Source: an uncultured Prevotella sp. (lineage in GTDB: Bacteria > Bacteroidota > Bacteroidia > Bacteroidales > Bacteroidaceae). Taken from it: 64,000 nt of DNA. How positions within the stretch are numbered: position 1 is the first letter of the stretch; each line of letters begins with the position of its first letter. The DNA is taken from NCBI GenBank assembly GCA_900541575.1, contig UQKO01000001.1:1-64000 (forward strand). The letters are read 5' to 3'. Both the position numbers and the translations under genes were made by a program. Positions 27,276-35,783 of the stretch are shown piece after piece. The notes beneath the pieces are model-generated. The model saw only the letters and a program-made list of their open reading frames with translations, searched no databases and was not told the origin of the DNA.

Positions 27276-27604
27276 ATCTAGACGAAGAACTCATGCAAGA
27301 TGCTCAAGAGGATGCTGCCGCAGTGGCATATATCCAGAAGCATCTTCCACAAGAACTGCAAGAGCAGTACGACGAAGAAACCCTTTACTATTTCCTCGAC
27401 CTCATCATTGAATACTACACAGAGAGTGGTATTCTCGATGCCCAACCCGACAAGGATGGTTATGTGGAGATTGACGAAGAAGCCATTGCCGACTATTTGG
27501 CAAAGAAAGCCAAAAAGGAACATATGGGCGACTTCTCAGCCGAAGATCTTTTGTTCGTAGTACAAGCTCACATGGATTTCGAGGAAGAACAAAATCAAGA
27601 CTAA
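27272..27604 (+). CDS. Small acidic protein coupled to trxA, unknown function
   Basis: A 110-residue, very acidic protein (MNLDEELMQDAQEDAAAVAY to MDFEEEQNQD) predicted largely helical and without membrane segments. It overlaps the trxA stop by 4 bp and a strong terminator follows, so it is made with thioredoxin. I know no domain. The coupling suggests a thioredoxin client, regulator or redox-stress role, but that is inference from position. Confidence 0.8.
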   Translation: MNLDEELMQDAQEDAAAVAYIQKHLPQELQEQYDEETLYYFLDLIIEYYTESGILDAQPDKDGYVEIDEEAIADYLAKKAKKEHMGDFSAEDLLFVVQAHMDFEEEQNQD

Positions 27605-27651
27605 AAGCCCTCCTCTTATATCAGAGAGCGCATTGGCTTCATATATATAAT

Positions 27652-27706
27652 AAAGGAGTAGAACGCAAGAAGTTTTCAATAAAACTTAGGCGTTCTACTC
27701 CTTTTA
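27652..27706. terminator. Bidirectional terminator after the trxA unit
   Basis: AAAGGAGTAGAACGC (27652-27666) pairs with GCGTTCTACTCCTTT (27690-27704); an inner AAGTTTT/AAAACTT pair extends the stem. T-rich on the plus side, it also lies in the 3' region of the convergent gene at 27757. Confidence 0.9.
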
Positions 27707-27756
27707 GTGTTGTTCTTTAAATTCTGACATACACATTCTCTACCCACTTAGAGAGT

Positions 27757-28815
27757 TCATTTTTCTGCAACGGGGCGGACACTGAGGCCATTGCACCGGA
27801 TGCTTACGATTCTCGGATCGATGAAGTCGCTGTTGGAGTTGAGATAGTGGGCGCAGTCGGTATCGGTATATCTGGTGTAGAGCGAACTCGACCAGTAGCA
27901 GCCGTAAGAGCCATGACCTTTGAGACCTCCATCTTTGCGGAAGCCCGAAGCGGGGAGAAAAATAGTTTGGTTATTGGGGCCTTTTACAAGATACCCGCTT
28001 GCACCATTGTAATTGGATTTCCAAGTCCAGTCACATTTATTACAGAGTTCCTGGAATTCTGCACGTGACGGCATACGACATTCTTTACCCCACTTGACCG
28101 TAGCGACATCATCAGAAGCTTCGAGCGTGGTCTTACCATCGGAAGAATTATATTTTGTAAGTGAATTACCCCACTTATAGGTGTCCCATGAATAGTCTGA
28201 CTTCGTCTGGGTCTCACCCCAAGCATAATAATCGCCATCGGCATAAGGAGTGGATGCTCCTACATTACACTCTGCCCAAAGCAAACCACTAGGTAAACCA
28301 AGATCCACGAACTTGTGATCACCGATGATCTTACCCTGAGGCTTTGCTCCACGCGTTGTGACAGTATATACGTTTTGATCATAATATACTTCATCAAGAA
28401 GCTTTACATAGGTACGATAATAATAGAGCGTGCCAGAAACTAAGCCTTCTACGATAAAGATATTATCCTCCATGTTAGCATCCGAACTCTGCTTACCATC
28501 TACATAAGTAGGTTGCGGATTTTTATCAGAATAGCACACACCCACCTCGGGAGTAACCGATAAAGATTTCACATTCTCATTGAGCGATACGCTCGACCTT
28601 GCCTGAAAGGAATTGGTGGTGACGGAAACAGCGGTAGAGGTGGTGATATGAAACAACCAAGAACCTGCTGAGAACGATACGCTATCCACACTTTCTGAAG
28701 AAATCACGGAAAGGTCGCCACCCTTCTTCCAAACAAAGATATTCTGCTGCGCTGAAGCAGTGGTAAATAAGCCTGCAAGCAACAAAGAGAAGAAAAGAGT
28801 AAAAAGTTTTTTCAT
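27757..28815 (-). CDS. Secreted FISUMP-domain protein
   Basis: A 352-residue exported protein. The signal peptide is residues 1-22 (KKLFTLFFSLLLAGLFTTASA). Residues about 23-160 form a beta-rich region with fibronectin-like pieces (VCYSDKNPQPTY, VEGLVSGTLYYYRTYVKL). The C-terminal half is a Fibrobacter succinogenes major paralogous domain: HKFVDLGLPSGLLWAECNVG, DYYAWGETQTKSDYSWDTY, WGKECRMPSRAEFQELCNKC and SIRCNGLSVRPVAEK. Such proteins are common and variable in Bacteroidales; the domain's function is unsettled. It lies 6 bp after another small secreted protein, so both probably share a transcript. Confidence 0.85.
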   Translation of the reverse strand: MKKLFTLFFSLLLAGLFTTASAQQNIFVWKKGGDLSVISSESVDSVSFSAGSWLFHITTSTAVSVTTNSFQARSSVSLNENVKSLSVTPEVGVCYSDKNPQPTYVDGKQSSDANMEDNIFIVEGLVSGTLYYYRTYVKLLDEVYYDQNVYTVTTRGAKPQGKIIGDHKFVDLGLPSGLLWAECNVGASTPYADGDYYAWGETQTKSDYSWDTYKWGNSLTKYNSSDGKTTLEASDDVATVKWGKECRMPSRAEFQELCNKCDWTWKSNYNGASGYLVKGPNNQTIFLPASGFRKDGGLKGHGSYGCYWSSSLYTRYTDTDCAHYLNSNSDFIDPRIVSIRCNGLSVRPVAEK

Positions 28816-28821
28816 AGGATA

Positions 28822-29310
28822 TTACTTATTGAAGAGTTTATAACTAAGTCCGCCTTGCGTGCGAACCACATAGACGCCCTTGGGCTGAGATGAAAACGAA
28901 AGTTGCAATGTACCATCACATTGCGCTTGACTAGACAGAGCGAGTTTTCCATCGAGACTGTAGACGCGCACTTGCTCGCCTGGCATCAACCCCGTAGATT
29001 GTAACAGGCCGTTCTGCCATGAGAACACCACGCCTTGATGAGACGGACCACTCAACACGGGAGATATGCCCGAAGCAACGTCATTGCTAAAGAACACATG
29101 CTGCACATCGGCATAAGCATAGCTCACTTGCTCCGCACCAGAGACTGACACTGATAAATCGCTATTGTTCACAGCAATAACGGGTTTCTGCGCAAAAGTA
29201 AAACTTACCTTTTGGCCATTACGAAGTAAAAACGTAACGCCTGGACTGCCCGCCCATGCAGAGGCCGAAAATACGAGCGTAGTAAAAAGAATTGAAAAGG
29301 CTTTCTTCAT
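28822..29310 (-). CDS. Mini T9SS-cargo protein (signal peptide plus sorting domain)
   Basis: A 162-residue exported protein. The signal peptide is residues 1-20 (KKAFSILFTTLVFSASAWA). A short beta-rich middle part follows, and the last ~70 residues resemble a type IX secretion type A sorting domain: QVRVYSLDGKLALSS and PKGVYVVRTQGGLSYKLFNK. I use ATG 29310 since a -7 box lies at 29350-29343 and an upstream ATG at 29355 would precede the transcript. It has almost no cargo besides the sorting domain. The next gene starts 6 bp downstream. Confidence 0.75.
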   Translation of the reverse strand: MKKAFSILFTTLVFSASAWAGSPGVTFLLRNGQKVSFTFAQKPVIAVNNSDLSVSVSGAEQVSYAYADVQHVFFSNDVASGISPVLSGPSHQGVVFSWQNGLLQSTGLMPGEQVRVYSLDGKLALSSQAQCDGTLQLSFSSQPKGVYVVRTQGGLSYKLFNK

Positions 29311-29342
29311 ATATATAAGTTTAAGTTGAGAAATATCTTTTG

Positions 29343-29350
29343 CAAATATA
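29343..29350 (-). promoter_or_regulatory. Promoter of the secreted-protein pair
   Basis: Minus strand TATATTTG, 33 nt before ATG 29310. Confidence 0.5.
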
Positions 29351-30003
29351 GACAAAGCGTTTAAATTACCCCCCCCGATTCATTAATTTATATTAAATAC
29401 TTCTCTATAACCTATTTCCACAAACATTTAGCCTTATTTTCTCTCACCCCAAAAAGGGAATAAAACCCGTCAACAGGGCTGAGGCACATACAAGGTCTAG
29501 ACATACTAGTAAAAAATCTTGACATTTGAAATTTTCAATCTAGAGAAGGAAAAGGCTCTCATTTCGTTTCATTTCGCATTCATGGGCATGTAGAAAATCC
29601 TCTATGCCCATGCAGAAAATTCTAGTTGGGCAGCAAAATATTTCTATTTGGGCAAAAAGAATAATGATTAATGGCTTATTTAGGAGCATTTTGGGGCAGA
29701 AAACGAGGATTTGTTGTTAGAACGAACAAAATTATATCATACAAACATCTGATTATCAGCTTATAACGCAAAATTCTCATCATTCGTTTATTTTGAAAAT
29801 AATCCTAGACGGATGAAAATACGCGAATCCTAGCGTCATTTTATCGTCTTGCACTGACATTCATTTCATGCAAGTTAGGCGGCACCTCAGCAATGCAAAA
29901 GGAAAACAAGCTTTTCTTTTGTATTGCGCTCGGTTTGCACTAACTTTCAATTCTCGCAAGTTAGGCGGCACCTCGGCAATGCAAAAGAAAAACAAGCTTT
30001 TCT
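29351..30003. other. Intergenic region before purB
   Basis: No gene is supported. It contains a C6 run near 29371, quasi-repeats at 29583-29670, and the first part of the duplicated purB promoter block. Confidence 0.6.
29583..29670. repeat. AT-rich 22-bp quasi-repeats
   Basis: Units beginning TGGGCATGTAGAAAATCC (29583), TGCCCATGCAGAAAATTC (29605), TGGGCAGCAAAATATTTC (29627) and TGGGCAAAAAG (29649) recur every 22 bp. CATGGGCAT and ATGCCCATG (29581-29589 and 29604-29612) also form a hairpin. Confidence 0.6.
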
Positions 30004-30033
30004 TTTGTATTGCGCTCGGTTTGCACTAACTTT
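29870..30033 (+). repeat. Direct duplication of a promoter block
   Basis: The block starting GCAAGTTAGGCGGCACCTC occurs at 29870-29955 and again at 29956-30033, nearly identical over about 78 bp including the promoter-like end. Copy 1 ends TAACTTTC, copy 2 ends TAACTTTG. Confidence 0.9.
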
Positions 30034-30034
30034 G
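30004..30034 (+). promoter_or_regulatory. purB promoter
   Basis: TTTG (30004-30007) and TAACTTTG (30027-30034) with a 19-nt spacer, a textbook Bacteroidetes promoter at the end of the second duplicated block. The leader to ATG 30079 is about 40 nt. Confidence 0.8.
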
Positions 30035-30078
30035 CAGCGAAATACTAACATTATAATACCCTGTTGGGCCAACACATC

Positions 30079-31425
30079 ATGGATTTGGACATTCTCACAG
30101 CAGTTTCTCCCATCGACGGACGTTATCGTTCTAAGACAGAGCCTTTGGCTCCTTATTTCTCAGAATACGCATTGATGAAGCATCGCGTGCGTGTAGAAAT
30201 AGAATATTTCATTACGCTTTGCGAACTTCCTCTGCCGCAGTTGAAAGACTTTCCTCACGACCTCTTCGAGACGTTGCGCGGATTCTATAAAAACTTCTCA
30301 GAAGCCGATGCTGCTCGCGTGAAGGAGATTGAAAGTATTACCAACCACGATGTAAAGGCCATAGAGTATTTCATCAAGGAGCAGTTTGACAAAATTGGTG
30401 GTCTTGATGCCTTCAAGGAATTTATCCACTTCGGCCTCACTTCGCAGGACATCAACAACACGTCCTTCCCACTGATGCTGAAGGAAGCAACAGAGAATGT
30501 TTACATTCCCCTATTGCAGGAACTGATTGATCAGGTAAATGCTTATGCCGAGGAATGGAAAGACATCCCCATGCTGGCAAAGACCCATGGTCAGCCCGCC
30601 TCCCCCACCCGATTGGGCAAGGAAGTAAAGGTATTTGCTTACCGATTGGAACGCCAATTGGAGTTGCTCAAGGCTTGTCCCATGACAGCAAAGTTTGGTG
30701 GAGCTACAGGCAACTTCAATGCCCATCACGTAGCCTATCCTGAATATGATTGGCGAGCTTTTGGCCGTAAGTTCGTGAGCGAGAAACTGGGATTGGAACG
30801 CGAGGAATATACCACTCAAATTAGCAACTATGACAACATGGCTGCCCTGTTTGATGCCATGAAGCGTATCAACACCATCGTGATAGATCTTGACCGCGAC
30901 TTTTGGCAATACGTTTCGATGGAGTATTTCAAGCAGAAGATTAAGAAGGGCGAGGTTGGCTCGAGCGCCATGCCTCACAAAGTAAATCCCATTGACTTTG
31001 AGAATTCTGAAGGCAATCTAGGATTGGCCAATGCGATACTTGAGCACTTGAGCCACAAACTGCCTATCAGCCGTCTACAACGCGACTTGACCGATTCCAC
31101 CGTAATTCGCAACATCGGTGTACCCATGGGACACTCACTGATTGCATTCCAAAGTACACTGAAAGGCTTGCGCAAACTCCTCTTGCACGAAGAAAGCATT
31201 CGTCGCGATTTGGACAATTGCTGGGCCGTTGTAGCCGAAGCAATACAGACCATCTTGCGTCGCGAAGCTTATCCCCACCCTTACGAGGCTTTGAAAGCTT
31301 TGACACGAACGAACGAGGCTATTACAGAAGAACGGATTCACAACTTCATCGATGGACTTGAAGTGAACGATGAAGTAAAGAAGGAACTCCGCGCCATTAC
31401 GCCTCACAACTATACAGGAATGTAA
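30079..31425 (+). CDS. purB: Adenylosuccinate lyase
   Basis: Cleaves SAICAR to AICAR and adenylosuccinate to AMP in purine synthesis. The 448-residue protein begins MDLDILTAVSPIDGRY. Family motifs are HDVKAIEYFIKEQF, FGLTSQDINNTSFPL, KTHGQPASPTRLGKE with the catalytic His, and the signature GEVGSSAMPHKVNPIDFEN with the flexible catalytic Ser loop. ATG 30079 is preferred over an in-frame TTG at 30064 by homology at the N-terminus. The gene seems monocistronic. Confidence 0.96.
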   Translation: MDLDILTAVSPIDGRYRSKTEPLAPYFSEYALMKHRVRVEIEYFITLCELPLPQLKDFPHDLFETLRGFYKNFSEADAARVKEIESITNHDVKAIEYFIKEQFDKIGGLDAFKEFIHFGLTSQDINNTSFPLMLKEATENVYIPLLQELIDQVNAYAEEWKDIPMLAKTHGQPASPTRLGKEVKVFAYRLERQLELLKACPMTAKFGGATGNFNAHHVAYPEYDWRAFGRKFVSEKLGLEREEYTTQISNYDNMAALFDAMKRINTIVIDLDRDFWQYVSMEYFKQKIKKGEVGSSAMPHKVNPIDFENSEGNLGLANAILEHLSHKLPISRLQRDLTDSTVIRNIGVPMGHSLIAFQSTLKGLRKLLLHEESIRRDLDNCWAVVAEAIQTILRREAYPHPYEALKALTRTNEAITEERIHNFIDGLEVNDEVKKELRAITPHNYTGM

Positions 31426-31660
31426 GTACCTTTGGTGGAATGAAGAGGTAACAAGATTCCTACTTGACAAGCTATACAACGGGTAAGCATGCCTTAGCTT
31501 GCTTATTACATTCAAAGACTAAGAGGAAAGAGCGAACCTAACAAGATCCTCATCAACCCGTGAAATTGTCAGCCCCTCATTATCCCCACCAACAAAGAAT
31601 ACACACGACACCGCGTCCGTGAGGATGCACACATTCAATTCACAATCTACTTTTACAACT

Positions 31661-32914
31661 ATGAGTGAAGATTTTTACAAAGATGGCGGCCAAAGCCGTG
31701 ATGGCTACAAGTCGCACAACGAAGATGGCTCTCATGGAGGCCATCGTTATGGTGATGGAAAAACAGGCCGTGCTCGCTTTACGCGCAGCGCAGGCTCTAG
31801 CAGCTATGGTGGTTACAACCGTGGCAACAACTCTTATCGATCAAGCTACAACAATAACGAGGGCGGTTACTCACGTGATTCACAGCGTGGCGAAGGCTAT
31901 CGTCCACGTTACAACGCGGGAGGCAGCGAAGGTGGATACCAAAGCCGCAACAATCGCTTCGGAAAATCACGTTATGGCTATAATAACGAGGGTAACGAGG
32001 GCGGTTTCCGTCCGCGCTACAACAACGAAGGCGGTTACCAATCGCGCAGCAATCAAGGTGGTGGCTATCGTCCGCGCTTCCAACAGGGAGGTAATGGCGG
32101 TTCCTATGGTGGTCAGCGCCGTGGCGGATATGATCCTCATGCCAAATATTCACAAAAGAAGCGCTTGGAATACAAGGAAGAAAACTACGATCCAACCGTT
32201 CCCGTACGCTTAAACAAGTTCTTGGCCAACGCTGGCGTTTGCTCACGCCGTGATGCAGACAAGTACATCGAAGCAGGTGTGGTAAGCGTCAATGGTGTAG
32301 TGGTAACAGAACTTGGCACCAAGGTGCTTCGCACGGATGAAGTGAAATTCCACGACAACGTGGTGAAAATAGAGAAAAAAGTCTACGTGCTTCTCAATAA
32401 GCCCAAGGGCTATGTGACAACAAGCGAAGATCCTCAGAATCGTAAGACGGTGATGGATCTCGTGGCCAAAGCTTGTCCTGAGCGAATCTACCCCGTGGGC
32501 CGCTTAGACCGTAATACCACGGGCGTTCTCCTCTTGACTAATGATGGAGATTTAGCCTCAAAACTCACTCACCCGAAGTTCTTGAAGAAGAAGATCTATC
32601 ACGTCACTACCGACCAGAACGTGACTGCAGCTGACTTGCGTCAGATTGCCGAAGGTATCACTTTGGAAGATGGTGAAATCAAGGCCGATGCCATAGAATA
32701 CGCTTCACCCACAGACAAGAAGCAAGTGGGTATTGAAATCCATAGCGGAAAGAACCGCATCGTACGTCGTATCTTTGAGAGTCTTGGCTACCACGTGGTG
32801 AAACTCGACCGCGTATACTTCGCCGGACTGACCAAAAAGAATGTTCGTCGTGGCGACTGGCGCTATCTTACTGAAAAAGAAGTACAGGCACTCCACATGG
32901 GTGCTTTTGAATAA
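31661..32914 (+). CDS. rluB: RluB-type pseudouridine synthase with Gly/Arg-rich N-terminus
   Basis: A 417-residue RsuA/RluB-family enzyme that isomerises a uridine in 23S rRNA. Residues 1-175 are low complexity, rich in Gly, Arg, Tyr, Asn and Ser (RPRYNAGG, GFRPRYNN, GYRPRFQQGG), like eukaryotic RGG tracts. An S4 domain follows (PVRLNKFLANAGVCSRRDAD from about 182) and the catalytic core has GRLDRNTTGVLLLTNDGDL with catalytic Asp283. KKIYHVTTD and GKNRIVRRIFESLGYHVVKL finish the fold. ATG 31661 is chosen over GTG 31619, which adds 14 residues of no family likeness and lies upstream of a TACTTTTA box. The extension probably binds RNA. Confidence 0.92.
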   Translation: MSEDFYKDGGQSRDGYKSHNEDGSHGGHRYGDGKTGRARFTRSAGSSSYGGYNRGNNSYRSSYNNNEGGYSRDSQRGEGYRPRYNAGGSEGGYQSRNNRFGKSRYGYNNEGNEGGFRPRYNNEGGYQSRSNQGGGYRPRFQQGGNGGSYGGQRRGGYDPHAKYSQKKRLEYKEENYDPTVPVRLNKFLANAGVCSRRDADKYIEAGVVSVNGVVVTELGTKVLRTDEVKFHDNVVKIEKKVYVLLNKPKGYVTTSEDPQNRKTVMDLVAKACPERIYPVGRLDRNTTGVLLLTNDGDLASKLTHPKFLKKKIYHVTTDQNVTAADLRQIAEGITLEDGEIKADAIEYASPTDKKQVGIEIHSGKNRIVRRIFESLGYHVVKLDRVYFAGLTKKNVRRGDWRYLTEKEVQALHMGAFE

Positions 32915-33088
32915 AAAGGCTTCGCAAGGTGAAGAAAGGAATTGAGGGTAAAAGGTATCTCACATATACACACACTCCTATATATATAATATGCGTGTTT
33001 CATCACACAGAATGTACTTACCCAATACGCCCTCAACGAGGAAACTTGCTTCGACCTTGCAAACAAAAATCACTGCAACAAAACAACA

Positions 33089-34507
33089 ATGAAAAGAACT
33101 AAGATAATCGATGCACTACGTCGCACCGACTTTGGATCTGAAATTTGTGTGAAAGGTTGGGTACGTACTCGCCGTGGCAGCAAATCTGTAAATTTCATCG
33201 CATTGAACGATGGTAGCACCATCAAGAATGTACAGATTGTAGCCGACGTAGAGAAGTTCGACCCCGAACTGATTAAGCTCATCACCACAGGTGCTTGCTT
33301 GAGCGTAGAAGGAACTTTGGTAGAAAGCCAAGGTGCAGGTCAGAGCGTAGAGATTCAAGCTACGAAGATAGAAGTACTCGGCACTTGCGGTGCAGACTAT
33401 CCCATGCAGAAGAAAGGACAGTCGTTTGAGTACATGCGTCAGTATGCCCACCTACGTTTGCGCACTAACACGTTTGGTGCAATCATGCGCATACGTCACA
33501 ATATGGCAATGGCCATCCACACCTACTTCCATGAGCACGGCTATTTCTACTTTAACACGCCACTCATCACGGCTTCCGACTGCGAAGGAGCTGGCCAGAT
33601 GTTCCAAGTGACCACAAAGAACCTCTACGACCTAAAGAAGGACGAAAATGGCAAGATCGACTATTCCGACGACTTCTTTGGCAAGCAGACTTCTCTGACC
33701 GTAAGTGGACAACTCGAAGGCGAACTCGGTGCCACTGCATTGGGCGCTATTTACACGTTTGGCCCTACTTTCCGTGCAGAAAACTCTAACACTCCTCGCC
33801 ACTTGGCAGAGTTTTGGATGATCGAACCAGAAGTTGCCTTCATGGATATGGACGAACTGATGGAACTCGAAGAAGATTTTATCAAGTATTGCATCCGTTG
33901 GGCATTAGACAACTGCAAAGACGATCTCGAATTTCTTAATAAGATGATCGACAAGGGCTTGATAGCTCGACTTGAAGGTGTTCTCAATTCCGATTTCGTA
34001 CACCTCCCCTACACCGAAGGTATCCGCATCCTGCAAGAAGCCATTGCCAATGGTAAGAAGTTTGAGTTCCCTTGCGAATGGGGTGACGACTTGGCTTCAG
34101 AGCATGAGCGTTTCCTCGTGGAGGAACACTTTAAGAAGCCTGTCATCATGACCAACTACCCGAAAGCCATCAAAGCCTTCTACATGAAGATTGACGAAAA
34201 AGAGTCGGGATTCGGCGGCAAGAGCGGTCAGACGGTTCAAGGTACCGACGTATTGTTCCCACAGATTGGCGAAATCATTGGCGGAAGCGTACGTGAAGAG
34301 AGCTACGACAAGCTGATGAACGAGATTGAAGAACGCAATATTCCCATGAAGGATATGACTTGGTATCTCGATACTCGCAAGTATGGTTCTTGCCCTCACG
34401 CTGGATTTGGCTTGGGCTTCGAACGCCTCATTCTGTTCGTAACAGGAATGCAGAACATCCGCGACGTGATACCCTTCCCCCGTACTCCCAAATCAGCTGA
34501 ATTCTAA
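33089..34507 (+). CDS. asnS: Asparagine-tRNA ligase
   Basis: A class IIb aminoacyl-tRNA synthetase of 472 residues. The N-terminal OB fold (CVKGWVRTRRGSKSVNFIAL) reads the anticodon. The catalytic core has motif 2 YTFGPTFRAENSNTPRHLAEFWMIEPE and motif 3 GFGLGFERLILFVTGMQNIRDV. Insert KTVMDL-like features of AspRS are absent and the R-A-E-N-S-N-T string is diagnostic of AsnRS. This means Asn-tRNA is charged directly here. An inverted repeat (34523-34606) separates it from pyrF. Confidence 0.96.
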   Translation: MKRTKIIDALRRTDFGSEICVKGWVRTRRGSKSVNFIALNDGSTIKNVQIVADVEKFDPELIKLITTGACLSVEGTLVESQGAGQSVEIQATKIEVLGTCGADYPMQKKGQSFEYMRQYAHLRLRTNTFGAIMRIRHNMAMAIHTYFHEHGYFYFNTPLITASDCEGAGQMFQVTTKNLYDLKKDENGKIDYSDDFFGKQTSLTVSGQLEGELGATALGAIYTFGPTFRAENSNTPRHLAEFWMIEPEVAFMDMDELMELEEDFIKYCIRWALDNCKDDLEFLNKMIDKGLIARLEGVLNSDFVHLPYTEGIRILQEAIANGKKFEFPCEWGDDLASEHERFLVEEHFKKPVIMTNYPKAIKAFYMKIDEKESGFGGKSGQTVQGTDVLFPQIGEIIGGSVREESYDKLMNEIEERNIPMKDMTWYLDTRKYGSCPHAGFGLGFERLILFVTGMQNIRDVIPFPRTPKSAEF

Positions 34508-34522
34508 AATCCTTATTTACCC

Positions 34523-34606
34523 AAATGTGCAGATACTCAACCTTCAACAAACAGACTACCATTTACATATAAGATGCAGTCGCTTGTGTAGAGTATTTGC
34601 ACATTT
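34523..34606. repeat. Inverted repeat between asnS and pyrF
   Basis: AAATGTGCAGATACTC (34523-34538) and GAGTATTTGCACATTT (34591-34606) pair 15/16 across a 52-nt loop. The right arm overlaps the pyrF promoter region, so it could be both the asnS 3' end structure and an operator or attenuator. Confidence 0.65.
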
Positions 34607-34620
34607 GCTACTTTTACACC

Positions 34621-35448
34621 ATGAATAAAAGACAACTTATCGAAAATATCCGCGCAAAGCACTCTTTCCTCTGCGTAGGTTTGGACACAGACTTAAAGAA
34701 GATTCCTCAGCACCTTCTTAACGAGGATGATCCTATCTTTGCTTTCAATAAAGCCATCATCGATGCCACAGCTCCTTATTGCGTGGCCTATAAGCCCAAC
34801 CTCGCATTTTATGAATGCTTTGGCCTAAAAGGTTGGCAAGCTTTTGAGAAAACCGTAGGATACATCAAAGAAAACTATCCCGACCAATTCATCATTGCCG
34901 ATGCTAAGCGCGGAGATATTGGCAATACTTCTGCCATGTATGCACGCTCGTTCTTCGAAGAGATGAACATTGACTCTCTCACTGTGGCTCCTTATATGGG
35001 CGAAGATAGCGTCACTCCATTTCTGCAATACGATGGAAAATGGGTAATTCTCTTGGCGCTTACTAGCAACAAGGGTTCTCACGACTTCCAACTTTCAGAA
35101 GACAAAAATGGAGAGCGTCTTTTTGAGAAAGTATTGCGTCGCTCACAGGAATGGGCCAACGACGAGAAGATGATGTACGTTGTTGGTGCTACACAAGGCA
35201 GCTTATTTGAAGATATTCGTAAGATTGCGCCCAAACACTTCCTGCTTGTCCCAGGAGTAGGTGCACAAGGTGGCTCGCTAGAAGAAGTTTGCAAATATGG
35301 AATGACTCCAGAATGCGGACTCCTTGTAAACTCTTCTCGAGGCATCATCTATGCCGACTCTTCAGAAAAGTATGCTGAAGTAGCTGGACAGAAAGCCAAA
35401 GAATTGCAGCAGCAGATGCAAAAGCAATTGGCCACTATAGGACTCTAA
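34621..35448 (+). CDS. pyrF: Orotidine 5'-phosphate decarboxylase, type 2
   Basis: Decarboxylates OMP to UMP, the last step of pyrimidine synthesis. The 275-residue length fits the longer type 2 family. LCVGLDTDLKKIP is the N-terminal Asp motif; FIIADAKRGDIGNTS gives the catalytic D-x-K-R-x-D; FLLVPGVGAQGG and LLVNSSRGIIYA form the phosphate-binding end. ATG 34621 is 4 nt after a TACTTTTA box, suggesting a leaderless mRNA; an in-frame TTG at 34597 is upstream of that box. It complements carA/carB elsewhere in the window. Confidence 0.95.
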   Translation: MNKRQLIENIRAKHSFLCVGLDTDLKKIPQHLLNEDDPIFAFNKAIIDATAPYCVAYKPNLAFYECFGLKGWQAFEKTVGYIKENYPDQFIIADAKRGDIGNTSAMYARSFFEEMNIDSLTVAPYMGEDSVTPFLQYDGKWVILLALTSNKGSHDFQLSEDKNGERLFEKVLRRSQEWANDEKMMYVVGATQGSLFEDIRKIAPKHFLLVPGVGAQGGSLEEVCKYGMTPECGLLVNSSRGIIYADSSEKYAEVAGQKAKELQQQMQKQLATIGL

Positions 35449-35564
35449 GACATAATCATTCAATCATCTTCATACGACAAAGGCGATTTAGCATTTTCCA
35501 GCAAAAAGCCCATCCTTGCTGAGAATGCTGAATGGCCTTTCTCTTTATCTTACTAACACGAGAC

Positions 35565-35759
35565 ATGACTCCCAACGAAGCAGCACTCGTGGCGCAAATG
35601 GAAGAACTCTATTACAGCCAAGGAATGATTACAATGGCATTGCACATTCTTTCTAACTCAAAGGAAAAATTACGCGATGCCTTGCTATATCTCTTAGACA
35701 AGCATCCGTCAGAAGAAGACTTCATTAGTTATATATCACAAGCATTTACAAGTCGTTAA
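35565..35759 (+). CDS. Small helical protein next to the SUI1-like factor, unknown function
   Basis: A 64-residue protein (MTPNEAALVAQMEELYYSQG to QAFTSR) that looks entirely alpha-helical, with LRDALLYLLDKHPSEEDFI as its second half. An earlier ATG at 35532 would add 11 hydrophobic residues (MAFLFILLTRD) that do not look like a full signal peptide, so I chose the later start. It is 24 bp upstream of the SUI1-like gene and likely co-transcribed. No family is recognised. Confidence 0.65.
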   Translation: MTPNEAALVAQMEELYYSQGMITMALHILSNSKEKLRDALLYLLDKHPSEEDFISYISQAFTSR

Positions 35760-35783
35760 TCTGAAAGAGATTTTTATCACACA

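Noticed and set aside
31665..32213. 182-codon frame overlapping rluB
   Set aside because: It is the shifted reading of the Gly/Arg-rich repeat tract; the rluB frame has the family domains.
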